Assembly: GCF_030537745.1 (NCBI RefSeq)
Contig: NZ_JAUNVI010000023.1
Span: 1 to 44,295, forward strand
DNA length: 44,295 bases
Reading direction: 5' to 3'
Source: Ornithinimicrobium sp.
Lineage (GTDB): Bacteria; Actinomycetota; Actinomycetes; Actinomycetales; Dermatophilaceae
Numbering within the stretch: position 1 is the stretch's first letter; each line of letters begins with the position of its first letter. Position numbers and translations under genes: made by a program. The notes beneath the pieces were generated by a model, which searched no databases, had not been told where the DNA came from, and worked only from the letters and a program-made list of their open reading frames with translations. This document shows positions 32,779 to 38,500 of this stretch, one piece after another.

Positions 32779-33542
32779 TGACCGAGTCCACCGCATACCC
32801 GCACCGTTCGGCGGCCCAGACGGAGACGCAGTCGGAGGTGAAGACCACTGGCGCCAAGGCAGTGCTGACCGGGCACGAGCTGTGCCGGAGCTTTGGCACC
32901 GGCGCCCTCCAGATCCACGCGCTCGACGGCGTGAGCCTTCACATCCCAGCGGGTCAACTCACGGTCGTGCGCGGTCCCTCTGGCTCGGGCAAGACCACCC
33001 TGCTCAACCTGCTCGGTGGCCTGGACCGGCCGACCTCCGGACAGGTCATCCTCGACGACGGACGCGTGCTCTCTGAGCTGCCGGAGAAGGACGTCCTGGC
33101 GGTCCGCCGGGAACGGATCGGTTATGTCTTCCAGAGCTTCGGGCTGGTGCCGGTGCTGTCGGCAGAGGAAAACATCGAGGTGCCACTGCGGCTGCAACGC
33201 ACGCCGGCCGGTGAGCGAGCCGAGCGTGTCAAAGAGGTGCTGGAGCTCGTTGGTCTGTCCACGCACGCCAAACAGCGACCCTACGAACTTTCCGGTGGCC
33301 AGCAACAGCGTGTCGGCCTTGCCCGCGCCCTGGTCTCGCGTCCCGACATCCTGATTGCAGACGAGCCCACCGGCCAGCTCGACTCCGAGACGGCCGCGAC
33401 GATCATGGACCTACTCGTCGCGGTGACCCACAGCCAGGGCACCGCCACGGTCGTCTCGACCCACGACCCGATCCTGATGGGTCGGGCCGACCAGGTCGTC
33501 GTCCTGCACGACGGTCAGCGGACACCGGGGGACAGCAGCTAG
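32778..33542 (+). CDS. ABC transporter ATP-binding protein (MacB/LolD type)
   Basis: The 254-residue ATPase has Walker A GPSGSGKTT near residue 70, signature LSGGQQQRV, Walker B ILIADEPTGQLDS and switch histidine in VSTHDP. A flexible N-terminus of about 30 residues precedes the ATPase domain (KAVLTGHELCRSFGTGAL). It lacks the AbrB-like tail of its neighbour, so the system has two unlike ATPases for two unlike permeases. The ATG at 32778 overlaps the stop of the first ATPase by one base (TGATG). It is the last gene of the four-gene operon. Confidence 0.87.
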   Translation: MTESTAYPHRSAAQTETQSEVKTTGAKAVLTGHELCRSFGTGALQIHALDGVSLHIPAGQLTVVRGPSGSGKTTLLNLLGGLDRPTSGQVILDDGRVLSELPEKDVLAVRRERIGYVFQSFGLVPVLSAEENIEVPLRLQRTPAGERAERVKEVLELVGLSTHAKQRPYELSGGQQQRVGLARALVSRPDILIADEPTGQLDSETAATIMDLLVAVTHSQGTATVVSTHDPILMGRADQVVVLHDGQRTPGDSS

Positions 33543-34272
33543 GCAGATTCCAGCCCGGCGTGGGACCACTCGCCGTTCTGTGCAGGTGGCGACAACCAGC
33601 AGGCGAGGTAGCTGGAGTAGAGGTCCATGATCGAGGCCGAGTAGTACGTGCACTAGGCCGGGCCGTGGAGTTCGTGAGCGACCAACCCCACCCTTGAATC
33701 GGGCCATAGAGTCTGCACCACGCTCGGACCACAGTGACACAAAACAGGAGACAGTCCCCGGCTCCCACATGGCGATGGCCCACTCGGTCATGGAGGAACC
33801 GTTCTGGGGGATGACGTCACACCCCTGCACAGTCACCGGACGCCCAGGAAGGTGCACGAGGGCCCGCTCACGCGTCACGGTCGGACGGGCGCCCGTAGAG
33901 GCTGCTCGGGGGCCGCTGGGGCAGGCTCAGGGGGCGCCGTCCCGGTGTTCGTCGCGGTCATACACGAACTCGTGGTCTGCCGACACTAGACCGAGAATGA
34001 AGAAGAACACTCGACGTCGCCGCCCGTGGTAACGCTGCCGGAACCGCTCGCATGCTGCCTTCCGTCGAGCGTGAGGAATGAGAGGGAGGAAAGGCCTCTA
34101 GGATGGTCTGCACGGTATGGACACTCGCCTGTCTGTTCCGAGGCCCTGGCCGGTGTGAAAACCACCGAGCCGGGGCCGATCTATGTGGACCGCCGGCCGA
34201 CACTTGAGTGCCCGTAGGGTGCCCGAGCCTCCCAACCGACCTGTAGAACATGAGGCGGAGGGGATGCAAAAC
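33543..34272. other. Gene-poor region with decayed sequence
   Basis: Between the ABC operon and the element boundary there is no gene I can support. Open frames on both strands are short and biased to Arg and Pro. The left part holds a transposase-like remnant (33558-33652); the rest shows no recognisable feature. It seems to be a scar region outside the element. Confidence 0.5.
33558..33652 (-). pseudogene. Probable decayed transposase fragment
   Basis: On the minus strand one frame reads TYYSASIMDLYSSYLACW, resembling the YYLYVVLDLYSRYVVGW strand of IS3-type integrase-core transposases, directly after an in-frame stop (TAG). No intact transposase or terminal repeats are visible. The match covers under 30 residues, so this is tentative. 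Confidence 0.3.
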
Positions 34273-34306
34273 GCCCCTGACCTGCTGTTATCCGCTAGTC
34301 AGGGGC
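34262..34306 (-). terminator. Intrinsic terminator of the disrupted tRNA locus
   Basis: On the minus strand GCCCCTGAC (34306-34298) and GTCAGGGGC (34281-34273) make a perfect 9-bp stem, followed by GTTTTGC. It lies 10 bases downstream of the tRNA 3' fragment, the usual place for a tRNA terminator. It therefore marks the original chromosome flank. Confidence 0.7.
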
Positions 34307-34315
34307 TGTTCGTGC

Positions 34316-34339
34316 TGGTGGGCGATACTGGGATCGAAC
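34316..34339 (-). other. Attachment site: 3' end of a tRNA gene
   Basis: Read on the minus strand, this 24-base segment is the end of a tRNA: a T-loop TTCGATC, T-stem half CCAGT, acceptor strand ATCGCCC, then ACCA. The expected partner ACTGG of the T-stem is absent (AAAAG here) and no GGGCGAT acceptor 5' strand lies within 80 bases to the right. It is thus a fragment, not a gene. Its orientation puts chromosome on the left and element on the right. From memory it fits an actinobacterial tRNA-Val with GGGCGAT acceptor; the identity is tentative. Confidence 0.75.
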
Positions 34340-34484
34340 TTTTGAGAGAGGGGCCTACCACATACCCCTCTCCACCGTCCACTTTGGTGCTAAACTCGCA
34401 GGTCAGAGGGCATATCGGCACGGGACAAAGATGGACGCGTCTGGACAGGTTTTGACGCCGTTGTTCCTCGTATATTCCTCGAAA

Positions 34485-34497
34485 GGCGATACTGGGA
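34485..34497 (+). repeat. Second copy of the att core overlapping the integrase ribosome site
   Basis: GGCGATACTGGGA occurs at 34321-34333 inside the tRNA fragment and again here, 164 bp away in the same orientation. The second copy runs into GGGAGGA (34494-34500), the ribosome site of the integrase. TTCCTCG also repeats at 34464 and 34475. This could be an integrase-binding site used for autoregulation, or a trace of an earlier recombination. Confidence 0.6.
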
Positions 34498-34506
34498 GGA
34501 CACAAG

Positions 34507-35670
34507 TTGACTCACACGGACCATCGTTCCCGACGGGGGTTCGGGCGTGTGGAGCGTTTGAAGTCCGGTCGCTTCCGGGCTGCCTACACCGGGCCCGACG
34601 GTCGTCTGTACCGGGCCCCGATGACGTTCGACGCTAAGGACGACGCCATCGCCTGGCTGTCTGCGCGCCGTGCTGAGATCGGTATGGAGGTCTGGGCGCC
34701 ACAGGCCGCTGCTCAAGGGGCACGGCGACGGGAGTCCCCGACGTTCCGTGCCTACGCCGAGCTGTGGCTGGAGACCCGCCGGACGCGGGGGCGCGAGCTG
34801 CGCCCGACGACCGCTCAGCAGTATCGGATGCTGCTGGAGCGGTTCATCTATCCGACGTTCGGCGAGGAGCGCATCGACCGCATCTCGCACGAGGACGTCA
34901 ACACCTGGTACGACCAGTTGGCTCCTGGCCGGGAGACCGTAAGGGCGCAGGCGTACAGCCTGCTGCGCACGATCTTCGCCGGTGCCGCGTCCGTGCGGCC
35001 CACTCCCCTCATCCCGTACAACCCGGCTCACATCCGCGGCGCCGGGAACGCCAGGCGGGCCCACCACGTGGAGCCGGCGACCCTGTCGCAGCTCGAGGCG
35101 ATCGTCACCGAGCTGCCCGACCGCTACCGGCTGATGGCGCTGCTCGCTGCATGGTGCGCGCTGCGCTTCGGAGAGCTGGCCGAGCTGCGCCGTGGTGACG
35201 TCGACCTGCGGACCGGGCGGGTCAAGGTCCGCCGTGGCGTGGTGCGGGTCGGCGGCGAGTTCATCGTCGGCCCACCCAAGAGTGATGCCGGCGCACGCGA
35301 CGTCGCGATCCCGCCCCATCTGCTCGCCACAGTCAAGGACCATCTGTCTCGGCACACCGCAGCCGGCAAGGACGCGCTGCTGTTCCCCGCCGCGGCAGAC
35401 AGCGACCGGCACATGGCGCCGTCCACGCTCTACAAGGTCTTCTACCCGGCGAGGAAGGCCGCGGGTCGCCCTGACCTGCGCTGGCATGACCTGCGCCATA
35501 CCGGCGCCGTCCTCGCGGCCCAGACAGGTGCGACCCTTGCCGAGCTCATGGGTCGCCTCGGCCACTCCACCCCCGGCGCGGCGATGCGCTACCAGCACGC
35601 CGCCGCCGACCGTGACGCCGAGATCGCCAGGAGGCTCTCGGAGTTGCACAGCAGGACGGCTCTGGGATGA
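34507..35670 (+). CDS. int: Tyrosine-type site-specific integrase
   Basis: The 387-residue protein has an N-terminal AP2-like arm-binding region (1-60), a SAM-like core-binding domain (about 78-165) and a catalytic domain. Its active site is complete: Arg220 (ALRFGEL), Lys259 (PPKSDAGARDV), His327/Arg330 (WHDLRHTG), His353 (LGHSTP) and nucleophile Tyr362 (RYQHA). It would integrate and excise the element at the tRNA site 170 bases upstream. A TTG start at 34507 is well placed after GGAGG. The next small frame overlaps its stop (ATGA). Confidence 0.92.
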   Translation: MTHTDHRSRRGFGRVERLKSGRFRAAYTGPDGRLYRAPMTFDAKDDAIAWLSARRAEIGMEVWAPQAAAQGARRRESPTFRAYAELWLETRRTRGRELRPTTAQQYRMLLERFIYPTFGEERIDRISHEDVNTWYDQLAPGRETVRAQAYSLLRTIFAGAASVRPTPLIPYNPAHIRGAGNARRAHHVEPATLSQLEAIVTELPDRYRLMALLAAWCALRFGELAELRRGDVDLRTGRVKVRRGVVRVGGEFIVGPPKSDAGARDVAIPPHLLATVKDHLSRHTAAGKDALLFPAAADSDRHMAPSTLYKVFYPARKAAGRPDLRWHDLRHTGAVLAAQTGATLAELMGRLGHSTPGAAMRYQHAAADRDAEIARRLSELHSRTALG

Positions 35671-35798
35671 GTCCCGATCGGCGTCGTCACCGCAGGGCGT
35701 CCACGCCGAGGTCGAAGGCACCTGCGGTGCGCACGGCTCTGTCGTCGGACGATGCGCGTGCGATCGTCTTCTTCGGGCGGCACGAGGACGAGGGTTGA
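35667..35798 (+). CDS. Possible 43-residue basic protein coupled to the integrase
   Basis: ATG 35667 shares ATGA with the integrase stop and encodes a basic start (MSPDRRRHRRASTPRSK) and an ordinary-looking end (SSDDARAIVFFGRHEDEG). Its TGA overlaps the TTG that would start the toxin remnant. Length and position would fit a small regulator, but no excisionase-like helix-turn-helix is seen. Confidence 0.35.
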   Translation: MSPDRRRHRRASTPRSKAPAVRTALSSDDARAIVFFGRHEDEG

Positions 35799-36115
35799 AC
35801 TGCTACCCGTCCGGAGTGCGCGCCAAGATGCGGGCCGCCCTGGTCGCCGTCGAGACGGCGCCAAGAAGAGGTTCAGTGGCGACGCCTACTGGGAGGCGAT
35901 GAAGGGGGACATGAGCGGCTGGTTCGAGGTGCGGATGGACGGACAGGGAGGTCATCACTACCGGGTCTTCTGCCTCCTCGACTACGTGGCCGAGGGCCAG
36001 ACCAGCCGCTGCTGGATGTCGTTGACGGGCGGGACAAGCCCATCCGGACGACGTTGTCGGAGGCCGACTACACCGCGGTCCGCAGGTTGGGCGGGAGTAC
36101 CGCAGACGAAACCCC
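35795..36115 (+). pseudogene. Frameshifted HigB/RelE-like toxin
   Basis: The toxin sequence can be followed through successive frames. NCYPSGVRAKMRAALVAVET is in the frame of TTG 35795. KKRFSGDAYWEAMKGDMSGW and VRMDGQGGHHYRVFCLLDY are in a second frame, after a one-base loss near 35862. Then PLLDVVDGRDKPIRTTLSEA follows after a shift near 36005, and YRRRNP after another near 36088. These are consecutive parts of the phage-type HigB fold, an mRNA interferase. Three shifts make it non-functional. It runs towards the decayed antitoxin on the opposite strand. Confidence 0.7.
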
Positions 36116-36121
36116 GGTCCG

Positions 36122-36536
36122 TCAGGCCGGAGGCCCCGTCCTGGGCGTACGCAACGTGCGCAGATGCTCGGCGAGCTTGATCGGGTCGGCTGTCCGACCC
36201 TCGAGCAAGGGCTGGGTGATCAGGCTTCTTTCGGCCCTGGGGATGGGCTCGACAGTGATGCGCAGCCCGAGGGCGGCCGCCACCTCGGCAAGCGTGCCCA
36301 GGGTCGGGTTGGCCACTCTCGGAGGACAGCAGCCGACGGATGGTCGCTGGTTCCTTGTCGATGGCCCGCGCCAGCTCGGCCTTGGACAGCCCCGCTGCCG
36401 CGCGCGCGTCGTCGATGGCGTTGACGACCGAGTCGATGGTGGAGATCCGCATGGACTCCACGACGTACTCCCGGAGGAACTCCGGGTCCTGCAGGTCGCG
36501 GCTCAGATCCTCCCAGAACGCGGTGTGCTTGCGCAT
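36122..36536 (-). pseudogene. Frameshifted XRE-family antitoxin
   Basis: From ATG 36536 (AGGAGGTGAGCGC before it) the frame reads MRKHTAFWEDLSRDLQDPEF, STIDSVVNAIDDARAAAGLS and KAELARAIDKEPATIRRLLS, a HigA-like helix-turn-helix. Near 36315 a one-base change shifts the frame. The expected continuation, ANPTLGTLAEVAAALGLRIT, then EPIPRAERSLITQPLLEG, lies in the neighbouring frame and stops at 36122. An altered 185-residue product could still be made. DNA-binding residues lie before the break. It is convergent with the broken toxin, not in the usual tandem order. Confidence 0.7.
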
Positions 36537-36563
36537 GCGCTCACCTCCTGATCGCGGCACTAC

Positions 36564-36581
36564 CGTAATATATACGTTACG
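36564..36581 (-). promoter_or_regulatory. AT-rich inverted repeat and -10 region of the antitoxin gene
   Basis: CGTAA (36564-36568) and TTACG (36577-36581) flank TATATACG, giving an 18-base partial palindrome 28 bases before the antitoxin start. The TATA-rich centre can supply a -10 element. This is the expected place for an autoregulatory operator of an XRE antitoxin. Confidence 0.5.
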
Positions 36582-37037
36582 CATCGGGGGTGCCGCTGCG
36601 ACGGCTGGAGGACTCGCGGCAGCCGTGGGGGCTCGACGTCGCCTCGAATTGCCTCGCCGTCAACAACTTTTCCGGGGGCTCACCCAACTTTTCCAGGGAC
36701 GTAGCCAAACTTTCCCAGAGACGTGCCCGATTTTCCTGGAGACGTTGGCTCTGACCTGCGGCGATTCCCGCCATAGGCCCTCCGGCGTCGGTGCTTCGAC
36801 GGAAGACCAGGGACGCGCGCCTCCCCTGGGGGAGACGTTCCCGGGGGCGCGCTGGGGGCGGGCCCTGACCTGCGACAACGTCGACATTCGCGTCACGAGG
36901 GCGTGCCCAGCAACGCACGGGACGACGTCGTCAGGGGCGCGGGCGTGAGCGCGGGGGGGACGCTTCCGGAGACGTAACCGGGAGCGCACTCACGTCATCG
37001 TCTGGGCCACATCGACGCGGTGTGGAAGGAGACGACG
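36582..37037. other. Intergenic region carrying the 21-bp repeat array
   Basis: Apart from the repeat array at 36664-36747 this 456-base region has no supported gene. The octamer GGAGACGT recurs at about 36738, 36832 and 36968. One minus-strand frame crosses the array with a heptad pattern but lacks family resemblance elsewhere. Confidence 0.45.
36664..36747. repeat. Four direct repeats with exact 21-bp period (iteron-like)
   Basis: Units begin at 36664, 36685, 36706 and 36727 with CAACTTTTCC, CAACTTTTCC, CAAACTTTCC and CCGATTTTCC, each continuing GGG, AGGGACGT, CAGAGACGT and TGGAGACGT. The spacing of exactly two helical turns and the AT-rich core resemble iterons or tandem regulator sites near the hypothetical gene at 37038. 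In one minus-strand frame the array encodes heptads RLQENRA, RLWESLA, TSLEKLG and EPPEKLL, so a coiled-coil coding origin is an alternative. Confidence 0.6.
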
Positions 37038-37808
37038 ATGAGCTTAGCGATCTGTCTTGGGGTGGACACCCACGAGCGACCGCCCATGCGGTGGGCGCGG
37101 GACCACTGGCATGACTGGGGCCGGACCGAACCGGGGCTGTTGGTCGTCTCGGACCTGCTCGACCTGCCGCGCCGGCTGGGGCAGACGGCACCGGAAGGGA
37201 GGGATGCGGTGCTGGCGGCACTCGCCCGCACGGCCGAGCACGACGTGGGAGCGGTCTCGGTGATCACGTGGCTCCTGGTCCCGGGAGCGGTGAACCTGGC
37301 TAGGCAGCTGGCCGACCTCTCCCCCGACATCGACGCTCTGGTCGCCGGACAGCTGTGGTTGACAGTACGGTCCTACCGCGGCGACCCGCCGCGACGCGTC
37401 GCGGCCACGCTGCTGGCCCGGACCCGGCGCGAGGTGATGGCCGACCTCGGTGTCGGTGACGCGGCGCTGCGTCGCGACCGCGTCTGGGCATCAGCGGTCC
37501 CGATGGGGACGGTCCCGGAGGCGCCCGACCTCGACGCCGTGCCGGACCCCGAGCGCGAGCTGGCCGAGCTTCTCGAGGACGCTACCCGGTCGGGCGCTCT
37601 GACCCGCGAGGACCGAGCCCTGCTCTGGGACGTGGCCCGGGAGGCGGCGCGGCTCAACGTACCGGCGCGACGGGGCCGGGGCGGCCTGATGACCCCGTCG
37701 GTGGCCGAGCTTGTCGCCGAGGACTACGCAGCGTCGGCACGCACGGTCCGTCGCCGGGCAGCCGGGGCCGTCGCCGGCCTCCAGGCGTTCCGCCGGTCGA
37801 CCCCGTGA
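37038..37808 (+). CDS. Hypothetical element protein with C-terminal helix-turn-helix-like region
   Basis: The 256-residue acidic-helical protein begins MSLAICLGVDTHERPP with AAGGAGA before ATG 37038. Its middle is rich in Leu/Ala/Asp (ITWLLVPGAVNLARQLADL, QLWLTVRSYR). The last 70 residues, ALTREDRALLWDVAREAARL then TPSVAELVAEDYAASARTVRRRAAGA, resemble sigma region 4 or a small helix-turn-helix. I recall no named family. Its place between the repeat array and the MazEF pair in a mobile element suggests a regulatory or replication-linked role (inference). Confidence 0.65.
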   Translation: MSLAICLGVDTHERPPMRWARDHWHDWGRTEPGLLVVSDLLDLPRRLGQTAPEGRDAVLAALARTAEHDVGAVSVITWLLVPGAVNLARQLADLSPDIDALVAGQLWLTVRSYRGDPPRRVAATLLARTRREVMADLGVGDAALRRDRVWASAVPMGTVPEAPDLDAVPDPERELAELLEDATRSGALTREDRALLWDVAREAARLNVPARRGRGGLMTPSVAELVAEDYAASARTVRRRAAGAVAGLQAFRRSTP

Positions 37809-37884
37809 CCCACCTCCGGCGTCAGCAAGTACGGGCGGCCAAGTCTCTGCGACGCGCTCCGCTAAGCGCTGGTCCGCCGACGAC

Positions 37885-37904
37885 TGTAGACGGATCCGTC
37901 TACA
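37885..37904 (+). promoter_or_regulatory. Perfect 20-bp palindrome, probable MazE-type operator
   Basis: TGTAGACGGATCCGTCTACA is fully self-complementary and ends 18 bases before the antitoxin ATG. A TACGCT -10-like hexamer (37911-37916) lies between, placing the transcript start at or next to the ATG. The site is the natural autoregulatory operator for the following toxin-antitoxin pair. Confidence 0.75.
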
Positions 37905-37922
37905 CCGGGCTACGCTGGTCTC

Positions 37923-38120
37923 ATGGGTGAGACGACGACGATCCGTATCAGTCGGGACACGCACGCACGGGTGACTCGGCTCGCGGCCGAGCGCCACGAG
38001 ACGATCGACGAGACCGTGAGCAGCGCGATCCGGGCGCTGCGTCAGGACGCGATGGGGCGCGACCTGGCGGCTGATCTCACGGCCGAGGAGAGCGCGTGGC
38101 TGGATGCTGACGCCGGGTGA
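37923..38120 (+). CDS. mazE: Ribbon-helix-helix antitoxin (MazE/VapB-like)
   Basis: The 65-residue protein has a ribbon-helix-helix N-terminus, TTTIRISRDTHARVTRLAAE, then DETVSSAIRALRQDAMGRDL, and an acidic C-terminal tail, LTAEESAWLDADAG, that would block the toxin. The start at 37923 has no Shine-Dalgarno and lies right after the -10-like hexamer, so it may be leaderless. Its stop overlaps the toxin start by 17 bases. The upstream palindrome is the likely binding site for the pair. Confidence 0.82.
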   Translation: MGETTTIRISRDTHARVTRLAAERHETIDETVSSAIRALRQDAMGRDLAADLTAEESAWLDADAG

Positions 38121-38442
38121 CGTCGTCGAGCTCGATCTCGGGATGCCCTCGGGCAGCGAGGCGGGACTTCGGCGCCCGGCCATCGTGGTGACCGCCTATC
38201 GGGTCTTGCGGGGGGAACCGAACGTCGTCCAGGTCGTTCCCTTGACCCGGACGCTGCGTCACAGCAGCACGGAGGTGCTCATCGATCCCGACGAGGGCAA
38301 CCGGCTGGTGGCGCCCTCGTCGGCGCAGTGCCAGCATGTGCGCTCCGTCGCCACGACGCGCATTCACGAACGCACGGGAAATGTGGGCCCGGTCGTCCTT
38401 GGCGAGGTCCGCGAGACGCTTGCGTTGCTCATGGACCTGTGA
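38104..38442 (+). CDS. mazF: MazF-family endoribonuclease toxin
   Basis: The 112-residue protein matches MazF/PemK: PGDVVELDLGMPSGSEAGLRRP near the start (conserved R-R-P loop), AIVVTAYRV, VQVVPLTRTL, VLIDPDEGNRL, SSAQCQHVRSVATTRI and the final VRETLALLMDL. It would cleave mRNA when free of its antitoxin. ATG 38104 lies inside the antitoxin end, giving coupled translation. The reading frame is intact, unlike the HigB-like toxin nearby. It is convergent with the relaxase gene, 58 bases away. Confidence 0.87.
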   Translation: MLTPGDVVELDLGMPSGSEAGLRRPAIVVTAYRVLRGEPNVVQVVPLTRTLRHSSTEVLIDPDEGNRLVAPSSAQCQHVRSVATTRIHERTGNVGPVVLGEVRETLALLMDL

Positions 38443-38500
38443 CTGGCCGCGCGGGACGGCTTCCGGTCAGTCACCTTCAGCAACCACCGGCATCCGGGGC

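Noticed and set aside
34316-34392. A complete tRNA gene on the minus strand
   Set aside because: Only the last 24 bases match a tRNA; the T-stem partner, anticodon arm and acceptor 5' strand are missing.
36664-36747. A CRISPR array
   Set aside because: Four 21-bp units without unique spacers and no cas genes; the units follow each other directly.
36577-36918. A minus-strand coiled-coil protein covering the 21-bp repeats
   Set aside because: The heptad look is confined to the repeats, the rest of the frame is Arg/Pro/Gly-rich, and there is no good ribosome site; kept only as an alternative reading of the array.
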